64,000 nt of DNA from Rubrivivax sp. (GTDB taxonomy: Bacteria; Pseudomonadota; Gammaproteobacteria; Burkholderiales; Burkholderiaceae_C), in NCBI GenBank assembly GCA_019635315.1, contig JAHBZT010000007.1, positions 1-64,000 of the forward strand. Direction: 5' to 3'. Position 1 is the first letter of the stretch. The number at the start of each line of letters is the position of its first letter. The notes under the pieces were generated by a model. It searched no databases. It was not told the origin of the DNA and saw nothing but the letters and a program-made list of their open reading frames with translations. Shown here piece after piece: positions 25,042-33,654 of this stretch. The translations under genes were made by a program, and so were the position numbers.

Positions 25042-26100
25042 TCAGCCGCGGCTCAGCACCGCGCAGCCGACGTAGTTCTCCTCGATCACCTCGAACCCGT
25101 AGACCAGCAGCCCCTGCACCAGGTAGCCGAAGTCGTTGGGGTTGTCGATGATCCGCATCTCGGCGATCTGCGCGGCGAAGGTGAGGCCGGCCGGGTGGCC
25201 GAACATCACATAGTTCGCCGCGGCAGAGGGCGAGTTCTGCGACAGCAGGCTGCGGCTCTGGTAGACCGTCAGCCGGTCGACCTCGCCGACCTTGCCGTTT
25301 CGCAGGATCGAGACGCCGTCGCCGGTCAGCGAGGCGATCTTCAGGTCGCTGCGCTTGATGCGCGAGATCGCCCACGGCGGCAGCACGACCCAGCGGCCCT
25401 CGTCGGAAACGCTCTGCTCGTCCAGCACCTGGCCGAAGTCGACGAGCGCGTCGACGATGTTGTCCTTCGAGACCGCGCGCGGCGCGGCTGCGCTGCCGAG
25501 GTTGAGGTCGCCGGAGTCGTTGCCCGCCGCCGTGCCGGAGTTGACCGTCGCCACGTCGGCGGGGATGGTCTCCAGCATGTCGGCGTCGGCCGCGATGCGC
25601 AGCTGGATGCTGCCGTCGTTGGCGAAGATGTCGGCCATGTCCAGGTCGGACTGGCGCGCATCGACCGTGCTCACGGCCACCGAGAAGGACTTGCCCTTGT
25701 CGATCGCCAGCGTCACCGAGTTGCGGCCGGGGTACTGCAGGCCCAGGCCGGCGCCGATGACGTAGTCGCTGACCTGCACGTCGGGCACCGTGCGGATGAG
25801 CACGTTCGAGCCCATGCCGGCAATGTCGCCCTCGTAGTCGGTCGAGGCGATCTCGCCGAAGACCGTCGAGCGGTAGAACTTCTCGACCAGCTTGCCCGAG
25901 TAGACCTCGGGGTTGTAGTTGATGGTGCCGGCCGGACCGTAGTCGGGGATGCCGGATGCGCGCGGAACGCCGTAGGCGATCATGCCCATGCGGGACATGT
26001 AGCCGGTGGCGGCCTCGTGCGCCTTCAGGGCGACGTCACGAGCGAAGGCCAGCGTGGCACAAGCCAGGGCGGTGATGATGGATGCGGAACGAGTCTTCAC
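25042..26100 (-). CDS. Major capsid protein (P22 coat-like, HK97 fold)
   Basis: A 352-residue protein. The body has the composition and closing motifs of podoviral coat proteins: an N-arm with GVPRASGIPDYGPAGTIN, a central beta-rich part, and a C-terminal YVMFGHPAGLTFAAQIAEMR followed by YLVQGLLVYGFEVIEENYVG. It lies immediately after the scaffold gene, as in P22. The first 25 residues (MKTRSASIITALACATLAFA) look like a signal peptide, which is unexpected in a cytoplasmic capsid protein. No internal start is obvious. Family by position and pattern. Confidence 0.85.
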   Translation of the reverse strand: MKTRSASIITALACATLAFARDVALKAHEAATGYMSRMGMIAYGVPRASGIPDYGPAGTINYNPEVYSGKLVEKFYRSTVFGEIASTDYEGDIAGMGSNVLIRTVPDVQVSDYVIGAGLGLQYPGRNSVTLAIDKGKSFSVAVSTVDARQSDLDMADIFANDGSIQLRIAADADMLETIPADVATVNSGTAAGNDSGDLNLGSAAAPRAVSKDNIVDALVDFGQVLDEQSVSDEGRWVVLPPWAISRIKRSDLKIASLTGDGVSILRNGKVGEVDRLTVYQSRSLLSQNSPSAAANYVMFGHPAGLTFAAQIAEMRIIDNPNDFGYLVQGLLVYGFEVIEENYVGCAVLSRG

Positions 26101-26132
26101 AGTGGACTCCTGCGAGGGTGGTTGCTACGGCG

Positions 26133-27113
26133 TCACGCCGCAGTCCTCGACCTCAGCCGCGCCTCGAACTCGACCCGTTCCTTGTCGCTCACCTTCCCGA
26201 TGGCTGCGCGCGTGTAGAAGTCCTTGATCTCCTTGGGAGACGGGTAGGCCTTCTGCGGTGCGGCAGGCGTGTCTGCGGATCCTGGTCCGACGCCGCGGGG
26301 CGGCGCCACGGGGGGCGCCGGCGGCTTCGCCTGGCCAGCCTTGAAGCGCTGGAACACCTGGGCCACGCCGTTCGCGTTGAGCGATTGGCGATGCCGGTCC
26401 AGGATGTCCTGGCGCACCAGGCCGGTGGTCTCGTCGGGCGTGGCAAGCCACTCCAGCCAGCTCGGGGAGGCGTTGACCTCCTGGAAGTCCGGCACGAGCT
26501 CGGCGAGCTTCTCCCAGAACGCGTTCTCGCGGGATTCCGTCGCGCGCTGCGCGTCGGCCCGGTTGCGGTCCTGGATGGGCTTGACCTCGGCCTCGAAAAG
26601 GCGCTTGGCTTCGCCCTGTGCCGCCGCTGTGGCGGCAGAGGCCATCGCCCTGCACTGCTCTTCGCCGAAGTGCTCGATCTGCTCGGGCGAGAAGAAGGCG
26701 CTCAGGTCGAGCGCTCCCTTCCCGCTGGTGCGGCTCGATGCCTCGAGCTCGCGGATCTTGTCTCGCAGGGTCGCGATCTCGGTGTCCTTCGCGGCCAGCG
26801 CCTCGGCCTGCCGTTCCTGGAACGATCGCAGCATGCCCTGGGTCACGCTGAAGCGTTGACGCCAGTACGCGGGATCGTTCTCTCGGGGATCGGCAGCGGG
26901 CGGCGGCGCTACGGGGGCAGCCGGGGGCGCGTTGGGGTCGGTGGATGCGGCCGCGGCGGCGCCGTCCGCCTCGGCAGCCGCATCGGGCGGCGCGGGCGGG
27001 GTCGGTGCGGCGGCGGCAGGTGCTGCAGCGAGCTGCTCGTTCATGCGCGCGATGCGCTCACGGACGGCTCGGGGCAGACGGGTCTCGGTCGAAGCGGCGG
27101 CTTGCGTCGTCAT
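26133..27113 (-). CDS. Capsid scaffolding protein
   Basis: A 326-residue protein from ATG 27113 (GGAG at six-base spacing). The N-terminus is Ala/Pro-rich and disordered (about 25-85), followed by a coiled coil (about 95-140, MLRSFQERQAEALAAKDTEIATLRDKIREL contains it), a helical middle, a Pro-rich linker and a basic helical C-terminus (KERVEFEARLRSR). This is the common layout of scaffolds, whose basic end binds the coat protein. It is directly upstream of the capsid gene and downstream of portal. No protease motif is visible. Confidence 0.8.
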   Translation of the reverse strand: MTTQAAASTETRLPRAVRERIARMNEQLAAAPAAAAPTPPAPPDAAAEADGAAAAASTDPNAPPAAPVAPPPAADPRENDPAYWRQRFSVTQGMLRSFQERQAEALAAKDTEIATLRDKIRELEASSRTSGKGALDLSAFFSPEQIEHFGEEQCRAMASAATAAAQGEAKRLFEAEVKPIQDRNRADAQRATESRENAFWEKLAELVPDFQEVNASPSWLEWLATPDETTGLVRQDILDRHRQSLNANGVAQVFQRFKAGQAKPPAPPVAPPRGVGPGSADTPAAPQKAYPSPKEIKDFYTRAAIGKVSDKERVEFEARLRSRTAA

Positions 27114-27223
27114 TGGTGGCTCCACGATCCGGCACAAGGCCCCGGTCCTCGGGGCTCATTGCGGGCTTCGCAACGCTGTGGGTCGGAATGCGCCACCAGG
27201 CGCGGTTTCCAGAAGGGAGCGGA

Positions 27224-27487
27224 TCAGGACTGGGTCGGGTGCAGCGATCGAGGCTGCCGCGATACTTCCTGCCGCCTGAGCACCTGGTCCGCTGTCGTGA
27301 TCTCGTGCAGAAGCTCCTCGAGCTGCTGCGCGCGACCCTGCTTGCGGTACAGGTCTTCGCCGGTCGCGGTGCGCAGGTGTGCGTCAGCCTCGGCCAGCTT
27401 CTTCTCGAGCATCGCGACCCACAAGCGGCCTTCAGGCACGCGGCTGAACGCGCGCAGAACCTGGAGATCGCTGTTGGTCAATGCCAC
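27224..27487 (-). CDS. Small portal-associated conserved protein
   Basis: An 87-residue helical protein from GTG 27487. The core ALTNSDLQVLRAFSRVPEG and KKLAEADAHLRTATGEDLYR recalls short genes I associate with the region after the portal gene in podoviruses; they may chaperone assembly. There is no good Shine-Dalgarno sequence, but translation could couple to the portal stop 32 bases upstream. Function unknown. Confidence 0.6.
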   Translation of the reverse strand: MALTNSDLQVLRAFSRVPEGRLWVAMLEKKLAEADAHLRTATGEDLYRKQGRAQQLEELLHEITTADQVLRRQEVSRQPRSLHPTQS

Positions 27488-27519
27488 GGGGGGAATTCTT
27501 AAACCCCCCCGCGGACCCG

Positions 27520-29670
27520 TCAAACGGGGGTCTGTGCGGGCACCATGGCATTGCGCGTGGCGCCGGCGACGGCCTGCTTGACCACGTCGCCGATGAGCTT
27601 CGTGCGCGCGACGCGCTCGTCGCCGGCGGCCTTGGCTTCGGCCTTCTGCTGCTCGAGCGCGGCCTGCGCGCCCTGTTCCGCCTCGCGCATCGCGACCGCT
27701 TCTTGCATCTGCTGCTGGGCCTGCTGGGCCGTTGCCTGCTCGCGCTCCTCGAGCGCTTCCTCGCTCGGCACGACCTCGTCGACCGGCAGCTCCATCGCCG
27801 AGGCGACCTCGCGCAGCAGCGCGGCGCGGCCCTTGGTGCCGATGATCTCCATGTCGATCGGGTTGGCCGTCATGCCCAGGAACTGCGTGCGGCGGGCCTG
27901 CGCGCTCTCCTTGATCAGGATCGCCGCGGCGCCGCGCGGCACCACGACGCAGTCGCCCTTGATGCTCTCGTCGTCGTTGTAGAGCATTTCGTTGACGAAG
28001 GCCATGGTGATGGTCGGCTGGATCACCCGGGCGTCGATGTTGGAGATCGCGCGGCGCAGCCCCTTGGCGGCGTTGTTGAGCAGCATGCTCAGACCGGTGG
28101 CGGTGTCGCCGGCGCCGATGTTCTCGCCGTTGCCGTAGGTGTAGCGCGGCACGCCGGTGGCGTCGTCGGCGCGCGTCTCCCACTCGGCATAGGTGCGCAT
28201 CAGTGACGCGCTGTTGTCGGGAACGGTGAAGACGCCGATGCCCGGGTTCACGCCCTGCGTCGGGTCGCTCTTGAGCTGAAACATCTTCCACGGCGCCCAC
28301 TCGAGCGACTGCTCGCCGTCGGCCAGGCGGTCCATGTGCACCCAGCCCATCGGGCCCGAGGAGACGCCCAGGTTATCGGCCAGCGAGCAGGCGATCGCGT
28401 TGCACATCTGCTGGTGCGTGCCGGCCAGGTCGGGGATGCTGCGGCCCCAGAACGCGCCCGGGATCTCGTCGTAGCACGCGCGATGGTAGGGACGCCGGCC
28501 CAGCGGGTCCGGGTTGAGCGCGCAGTAGATGACGAAGCGCCCGATCAGCAGGCAGTTGACCTCGTAGTCGCGGTCCGGCTCGAGGTCGCCGACGCCCCAG
28601 CTGATCAGCTTCCAGCCTGGCACGCTGCCCCAGTAGTTGACCGCGTCGATGATGCCGGGCGGCGAGAGGTACAGGTAGGTCGTTTCCTTCTCGAGCCGCT
28701 GGCGCTCGGACTCGGTCCACAGCCACCCCTCCAGGTGCCCCTCGCTGTAGTCGAGCAGCGCGCGCTCGATCTCGCTGTCGTTGTAGCCCGGCAGGCCCTT
28801 CAGCCCGTGCAGCTCGGTGCGCCAGAAGCGCACGCGCTCGATGAAGTCGCCGCGCTGGCAGTCGCTGGCGCCGACGCTCGGGTAGACGTCGAAGGGAGAC
28901 ACGCGCTCCCAGGTCTGGGCCGGGTTGTCGTTCACCTTCGGGGTGAAGCCGTCCTTCTCCCAGCTCAGCCGCTTGTGGCGCCGGTAGATCGGCCCCTTGA
29001 GGATCGCCGCCGGGAAGGTGACGAAGTCCTCGACGAAGGCGTCGAGCGCCTCTTCCCAGCCACCTTGCGCCAGGCGGTCCGCGATCTGGCGCTGCATGCG
29101 CTGCGCGCGGCGCTGCGCGCTCTTCTCGAGCTCGCGCTCGGCTTCCTGGCGCAGCTTCTCGCCGATCTGCGCCACGGTCGTGCGGAACTCGCTGCGCTCC
29201 ATCACGACGCCGGACTGCTCGGCCATCTTCTGCATGACCTGCTGCGCCTGCTGCACCGCCTTGTTGACGACGCTGCGCTTGATCGGCTCGGGCAGGTCCG
29301 GGATCGGGGTCGGCGTGATCCCCCAGGGCTTCTCGCCGCTGGGCAGCACGATCTCGCGGATCCACGCCGAGCCGGCGCGGCACTTGGTCTCGGTGAGGTC
29401 GGCCCAGACGACATTCTGGCCGCCACCAGCCTGGATCTGGGCCAGCGCCTGCGCGCTGTATTCGCCGCGGCGGGCCCGCAGGCAGTTGAGCATGCGCCGG
29501 TCGATCTTCTCCTTGGCCAGCTTGTTGCGGTTCCAGGCCTGGCGGACGTGGGCAGCCAGGGCGCTCTCGAGCTGCGGGTCGTCGAGGGTGCGGAACTCGG
29601 GGACGGCCTGGGATTCGCGCTGGAGCAGCTGCTTCAGGCCGAGCTGACGAATGAGCGGGTTCACTGCCAT
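27520..29670 (-). CDS. Portal protein (P22-like, podoviral)
   Basis: A 716-residue protein, close in size to P22 gp1. The N-terminus has a helical charged region (residues 35-80), then WIREIVLPSGEKPWGITPTP, FVEDFVTFPAAILKGPIYRR and VSPFDVYPSVGASDCQRGDF, the last of a kind typical of P22-type portals. A C-terminal long coiled coil rich in Gln, Glu and Ala (about 620-700) corresponds to the portal barrel. It lies between the terminase genes and the scaffold. The dodecameric ring would connect the capsid and adaptor. Confidence 0.9.
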   Translation of the reverse strand: MAVNPLIRQLGLKQLLQRESQAVPEFRTLDDPQLESALAAHVRQAWNRNKLAKEKIDRRMLNCLRARRGEYSAQALAQIQAGGGQNVVWADLTETKCRAGSAWIREIVLPSGEKPWGITPTPIPDLPEPIKRSVVNKAVQQAQQVMQKMAEQSGVVMERSEFRTTVAQIGEKLRQEAERELEKSAQRRAQRMQRQIADRLAQGGWEEALDAFVEDFVTFPAAILKGPIYRRHKRLSWEKDGFTPKVNDNPAQTWERVSPFDVYPSVGASDCQRGDFIERVRFWRTELHGLKGLPGYNDSEIERALLDYSEGHLEGWLWTESERQRLEKETTYLYLSPPGIIDAVNYWGSVPGWKLISWGVGDLEPDRDYEVNCLLIGRFVIYCALNPDPLGRRPYHRACYDEIPGAFWGRSIPDLAGTHQQMCNAIACSLADNLGVSSGPMGWVHMDRLADGEQSLEWAPWKMFQLKSDPTQGVNPGIGVFTVPDNSASLMRTYAEWETRADDATGVPRYTYGNGENIGAGDTATGLSMLLNNAAKGLRRAISNIDARVIQPTITMAFVNEMLYNDDESIKGDCVVVPRGAAAILIKESAQARRTQFLGMTANPIDMEIIGTKGRAALLREVASAMELPVDEVVPSEEALEEREQATAQQAQQQMQEAVAMREAEQGAQAALEQQKAEAKAAGDERVARTKLIGDVVKQAVAGATRNAMVPAQTPV

Positions 29671-29810
29671 GCGGGGCGCCTCGGTCGATGGGGTCTCGGC
29701 CAGGCTTGCCCGCTGCGGGCATCTTGACGCCGGGGCAACGCGTCACGCGCTGCGCTCAGGGATGCGCCGAATTGTGGCGTCCGCGTGCCGACGCGGCAAA
29801 CGCGGCCAGG

Positions 29811-31349
29811 TCACTGCCGGCCGTGCGACCAGATCACCTTACGGGGCTGCTGCGGCCGCACCCGGGCGCTCACGACCTTGCGGTCGATCAGCTCGGGAAT
29901 GAAGCTCAGCGCCAGGCTGTCGGCCCGGTCCGGGCTCTTGCCGCCGTTCTTCTTCGCGTCCTTCTTGCTCTGCAGCTGGATGCGGAAGAGGCCGTCATAG
30001 CCGTAGTCGAGGCTCGAGAGCTCGTCGGCGAGGATGTCGTCGTCCGGGATCTCGCCGTGCGCGAGCCAGTCCTTCATCTTCCCCCAGGCCTCGCTGCGCT
30101 GGTTGAAGTAGTGCTTGTCGTCCTTCGCGGGCACGCCCCACATGACCGGAATCAGAGTCGGCAGCCCCGGCGCGCGGCGCAGCGCCGAGTCGAGGTCGGC
30201 GCCGTTGCCGTTGGCGTCATAGACGATGCAGCTCGTCTCTGGGTACTGGCGCACGAGCTCGACGATCCGCCCGCACAGCTCGGGCCCGTCGAAGCCGCTC
30301 AGTGCCTGCTGCCAGTGCGCCTTCAGGCCCTGGCGCAGCGTGATGACGCTCCAGTCGTCGCCGAAGCGCGCCGGGTCCACCGACAGGATCAGCTGGTGCG
30401 ATCGCCATGCCAGCATGGGCACGGTGCGCCGGCGCGCGCCCTCGACCAGCTCGGGGCCGATGAAATTCGCGAAGCCGGCTCGAGGGAACAGGCCGCGCAC
30501 GCGCACACGCACGAAGTCGCTGTCTTCGCCGTATTCGTCGATCCACTCCTGGATCTGGCCCTTGTTGGTGAACCGGACCTCGCGCGCGTCGACCCTGTCG
30601 TAGTGCCAGGCCCCGGTGCGGCGGCAGACCTTATGGAAGCGCCCCGTGGTGCGGGTCGGGTTGCCGAAGGCCGCCCAGATGATTTGCGTCCCGGTGTCGG
30701 TCAGCGCGCCCTCGGTGGTCTCCCAGATGATGTCGTCGATCGCCGACGCTTCATCGAAGACGACGAGGATGCGCTTGCCCTTGTTGTGCAGCCCGGCGAA
30801 GGCCTCGGCGTTGCTGGCGGACCATGGGATCTGATCGATGCGCCAGGTGCGCGCGTGCTTCGCGTCGGCTGAGTAGAGCGCGGTCGCCGTGAGCACGAAG
30901 AGCTCCTTGGCGATGAACACCTGGTGCCACTTCGCGAGCTCGGCCCAGGTCTTGGTGCGCAGCTGCGTCTCGGTGTTCGCCGTGACGACGCCGCGGGTGT
31001 CCTCGTGCGTGCTGATCGCCCACAGGATCAGCCAGGAGACCTCGGCGCTCTTGCCGACGCCGTGGCCGGCGCTGATCGCCTCGCGGACCACTGCCGCAAA
31101 GTCCTCGCCGGCGCGCAGCCGCTCGCCGATGCGCTCGAGCTGCGCCAGCTGCCACTTCTCCGGTCCAGGCTCGTTCGCGAGCATGGTGCCGGCGGCGCCC
31201 CATGGGAACGCCCAGCGAACGAAACCCGCTGGGTCGAACTCGAACTCGGCAAGCTGCTCGAGCAGGTCGTCCAGCGGGTCCAGGGCGGCATCGCTGCCGC
31301 CGGGGCTCAGCGCAGCGTCTTCTGGCGCAGCACTTGCCCGGGCTCGCAA
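29811..31349 (-). CDS. terL: Terminase large subunit
   Basis: A 512-residue packaging motor with an N-terminal ATPase and a C-terminal nuclease. Visible motifs are Walker A SAGHGVGKS (93-101), Walker B ILVVFDEA (Asp199, Glu200), the coupling motif around GNPTRTTG (229-236), nuclease acidic residue Asp325 in SVDPARFGDD and a late SPDRADSLAL. The start is a TTG at 31349, chosen because CAGGAG precedes it at eight bases and no ATG lies before the ATPase core; it overlaps the small upstream gene by 43 bases. It acts with the small subunit at 31531-32106. Confidence 0.93.
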   Translation of the reverse strand: MRARASAAPEDAALSPGGSDAALDPLDDLLEQLAEFEFDPAGFVRWAFPWGAAGTMLANEPGPEKWQLAQLERIGERLRAGEDFAAVVREAISAGHGVGKSAEVSWLILWAISTHEDTRGVVTANTETQLRTKTWAELAKWHQVFIAKELFVLTATALYSADAKHARTWRIDQIPWSASNAEAFAGLHNKGKRILVVFDEASAIDDIIWETTEGALTDTGTQIIWAAFGNPTRTTGRFHKVCRRTGAWHYDRVDAREVRFTNKGQIQEWIDEYGEDSDFVRVRVRGLFPRAGFANFIGPELVEGARRRTVPMLAWRSHQLILSVDPARFGDDWSVITLRQGLKAHWQQALSGFDGPELCGRIVELVRQYPETSCIVYDANGNGADLDSALRRAPGLPTLIPVMWGVPAKDDKHYFNQRSEAWGKMKDWLAHGEIPDDDILADELSSLDYGYDGLFRIQLQSKKDAKKNGGKSPDRADSLALSFIPELIDRKVVSARVRPQQPRKVIWSHGRQ

Positions 31350-31534
31350 AGCGTGAACTCCTGCGGGGTGGGGTCGGGGTAGCCGACCGCGAAACGGCGC
31401 TGGCGCTTCGGCGCGGCGTCGATGACCGCCTGGCTGCGTGCCGCGCCGGTGCGCTCGCTGGCGCTGCGGGTCTGGCCGATGCCGGTGGCCTGGTTGCGGA
31501 ATCGCTGCTGATCGGGGACGGGACGGCGCTTCAT
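31307..31534 (-). CDS. Small basic protein between terminase genes
   Basis: A 75-residue Arg/Gln-rich protein, starting by ATGA overlap with the small terminase stop. It has no hydrophobic core or recognised motif (MKRRPVPDQQRFRNQATG). Its 3' end overlaps the large-subunit start region, so the real boundary may be set by coupling. It may be a terminase accessory factor or simply a translational link. Low information content limits the call. Confidence 0.45.
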   Translation of the reverse strand: MKRRPVPDQQRFRNQATGIGQTRSASERTGAARSQAVIDAAPKRQRRFAVGYPDPTPQEFTLCEPGQVLRQKTLR

Positions 31535-32106
31535 GGCTTGTGCTCCTTGCGTTTGCGCTCGCGGGCGGCCTTCAGGCGCTCGGCCAGGGCGGTGGCCAGG
31601 GCGTTGACGCCTTCGTCCGGACTCTTCACCAGCTTGTGGTGCTCGGCGAGGATTCTCAGAGCCACGCTGGGATCCCGCAAACGGACCTTTCGCACGTCAC
31701 CGGTCTTCACCCTGGCCTTGCCGACGCCCTGGAACTCCTCGAGGGTCTCGACGCCGGCGATCGCGGCCGCCTCCTCCTCGTCGAGCTCGCGCAGCTGGCG
31801 CAGGTTGCCGCGCTCGTCGAACAGCGCGCGCGGGTCGGCCCGGGCGATCATCGACAGCCGCGCCAGCGTCTCGTCGGCACTCATGTGCAGGGCCTTGAGC
31901 TTCTCGCCCAGCAGCTGAGCGCATCGGGCCTTGACCAGCGGATCGTGGGCCAGGTGGTTGGCGCTCTGCTTGGCCTTGCCGCGGAAGCCGGCGGCGTTGT
32001 AGGCCTCGAGCTGGTAGCGCATGCCGCGGCGCACGAGCTCCAGGCAGAACAGCTCATGCCGGGGCCCGAGCTTGACCAGGTGCTCGCGCATGCGTCGCTT
32101 GCTCAT
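31531..32106 (-). CDS. terS: Terminase small subunit
   Basis: A 191-residue protein from ATG 32106 with a Terminase_2-like N-terminal DNA-binding region: LELVRRGMRYQLEAYNAAGF and KAKQSANHLAHDPLVKARCAQL, a homeodomain-like helix-turn-helix followed by helices. The middle (residues 85-145) holds an acidic helical region for oligomerisation, and the C-terminus is basic (ERLKAARERKRKEHKP), as expected for large-subunit contact. It overlaps its neighbours by ATGA on both sides. It would recognise the phage pac or cos site. Confidence 0.85.
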   Translation of the reverse strand: MSKRRMREHLVKLGPRHELFCLELVRRGMRYQLEAYNAAGFRGKAKQSANHLAHDPLVKARCAQLLGEKLKALHMSADETLARLSMIARADPRALFDERGNLRQLRELDEEEAAAIAGVETLEEFQGVGKARVKTGDVRKVRLRDPSVALRILAEHHKLVKSPDEGVNALATALAERLKAARERKRKEHKP

Positions 32107-32486
32107 TGCAGCCAGCGTTTCTCGGCGGGGGTGGCCAGGTCGCGCGCCATCTTGTCGTTGATCGCCTTCGTCAGGCGGTCGTTGAAGTCGGAAATGATCC
32201 GCTGCACCGCCGCGGCGACCGAGGTCCAGTTCGTGCGCTGCACGTCGTCGGTGTTGCCGGCCGCCAGCAGCGACTCGATCACGCGGGCGGTGTAGTCCTT
32301 CGCGGCCGACGCCGTCGGCGTGATCGCCGCGGTCGAGCGCCAGGCCACGGTCTTCGTCAGGCCGCTGGGCAGGAAGACCAGGAAGCCGCCGCACTCGACC
32401 GCGTCGGCCTCGAGCCCGATCAGGGCGGTCGGCTTGCCGCGGCCCGGGTGGCGTGGGTGCAGTCCGTCGTTGCGTTCTTCGCTCAT
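32103..32486 (-). CDS. Unrecognised phage protein upstream of terS
   Basis: A 127-residue protein from ATG 32486, both ends in ATGA overlaps. The N-terminal part is polar (MSEERNDGLHPRHPGRG), then comes a hydrophobic strand (GGFLVFLPSGLTKTVAWRS) and a helical C-terminal half (VAAAVQRIISDFNDRLTKAINDKMARDLATPAEKRW). No catalytic or metal-binding motif. The location with the packaging genes suggests a DNA packaging or late-gene auxiliary role. Confidence 0.6.
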   Translation of the reverse strand: MSEERNDGLHPRHPGRGKPTALIGLEADAVECGGFLVFLPSGLTKTVAWRSTAAITPTASAAKDYTARVIESLLAAGNTDDVQRTNWTSVAAAVQRIISDFNDRLTKAINDKMARDLATPAEKRWLQ

Positions 32487-32944
32487 TGTCCTGCGTCCCA
32501 CCAATCCGCCTTCTTCGTGCGCGTCGTGCTCGTCCCCTCTTGCAGCACCAAGGCCGTGCCGTAGTCGTGGCAGACCAGCCATTCGCGTTTGCCGCTGCTG
32601 CTGGCCATTCCCCAGTTGGAGCGCTTCAGGTCTGTGAACCAGATCGGCACGCGGTCGACGAACTCGGAGCGCGCAGGCGGTCGGGTGCGCTCCTGCACCA
32701 GGATCCTCCCGTCGCAGCTGATCCAGCGGCACTCAGCGAACCAACGCGAGGCCTTCGTGCCCTTGACGGCCTGCCAGGTCTGCCACTCCATGACGTTCTG
32801 CCAGGACTCGAGCGATGGCTCGACCTTGACGACACAGGAGGGCAGCAGCCTGCACGCGAACACCACGCGACTCATGCCGTGCCCGATCCGGTCGCCGCAA
32901 AGCAGGTTGAACGCGTCCTCGAACGCATCGGTGAATTCGCTCAT
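32483..32944 (-). CDS. Kinase-fold-like small phage protein
   Basis: A 153-residue protein from ATG 32944. The sequence GHGMSRVVFACRLLPSCVVKVE resembles the glycine loop and the lysine-bearing strand of a protein-kinase N-lobe, followed by a helix (NVMEWQTWQAV) and strands with WISCDGRILVQERT. The C-lobe catalytic motifs (HxDxxxxN, DFG) are absent; a reduced sequence CHDYGTALVL stands in the position expected for DFG-like. The protein may bind nucleotide or mimic a kinase. Fold is an inference. Confidence 0.55.
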   Translation of the reverse strand: MSEFTDAFEDAFNLLCGDRIGHGMSRVVFACRLLPSCVVKVEPSLESWQNVMEWQTWQAVKGTKASRWFAECRWISCDGRILVQERTRPPARSEFVDRVPIWFTDLKRSNWGMASSSGKREWLVCHDYGTALVLQEGTSTTRTKKADWWDAGQ

Positions 32945-33654
32945 GCCTTCGCCGCCTCGAGCCACAGCTCATCGTGCTCTGCGCCCTTCCAGCCTGGCAG
33001 CCAGGGGCCGCCGAGCGTGAAGTGCGCGATCGCCGGGCGCTGGGGCTTTGGTTGGACGCCGACGAGCCAGTTCCACTCGGGGGAGAGCTCGCCGATCTCG
33101 CTGTCGTGCAGCCAGTAGAAGCCGTGCAGCTCGTCGCGATGGCGGTTGTTGACGTCCCACAGCGACAGGCGGCGGTTGGCTTCATGGTCGCAGTTGAAGA
33201 GCATCACGCTCGACCAGTTCTTGCGCGGATACTCCCTTTGCACCTGGTCGACCATCTTCAGATCGGTTCGCGGTCTGTGGTCGTGCTGCACGACCCACAG
33301 TGCGCACCCCGAATAGCCCAGGTCGTCGGGCGGCTCGAGCTGTTCCAGGATGTCGCGCGGGTCACGCACGAAGACCACGTCGCAGTCGACGAACAGCGCG
33401 GGCCCGTTCTGGCACAGGATCGGCACGAGGAAGCGCGCGATGTTGAAGCGCGTCGAGTAGAGCTTATTGCTCACGAGGTCGTATTCCGCGAGAAGGCGCT
33501 CGTCGCGGATCCTGGTCAGCACTCCGCGCTGCCGCAGTGTCTCGACGTCGAGGAGCTCGGCCGCCAGCTGGCCGCCGCTGACCCGGTGCAGCGACCTGGC
33601 CGCCACCTTGGCCGCCTCGGCCTCTCGTGCGTCGTACCCGATGAACACCCTCAT
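32941..33654 (-). CDS. GT-A glycosyltransferase
   Basis: A 237-residue protein with a Rossmann-like start (MRVFIGYDAREAEAAKVAAR), a helix with STRFNIARFLVPIL, and the DxD-like motif FVDCDVVFV (about 88-96) that binds the metal and nucleotide-sugar. The end has a HFTLGGPW motif typical of retaining GT8-like enzymes. The sugar donor and acceptor cannot be told. It is the last gene of the cluster of sugar and methyl transfer genes (32941-38534), read in the late block ahead of terminase. Confidence 0.75.
   Translation of the reverse strand: MRVFIGYDAREAEAAKVAARSLHRVSGGQLAAELLDVETLRQRGVLTRIRDERLLAEYDLVSNKLYSTRFNIARFLVPILCQNGPALFVDCDVVFVRDPRDILEQLEPPDDLGYSGCALWVVQHDHRPRTDLKMVDQVQREYPRKNWSSVMLFNCDHEANRRLSLWDVNNRHRDELHGFYWLHDSEIGELSPEWNWLVGVQPKPQRPAIAHFTLGGPWLPGWKGAEHDELWLEAAKA

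Noticed and set aside
25000-25045. Second terminator directly after the capsid gene
   Set aside because: A GC-rich inverted repeat is present, but no T-run follows on the minus strand.
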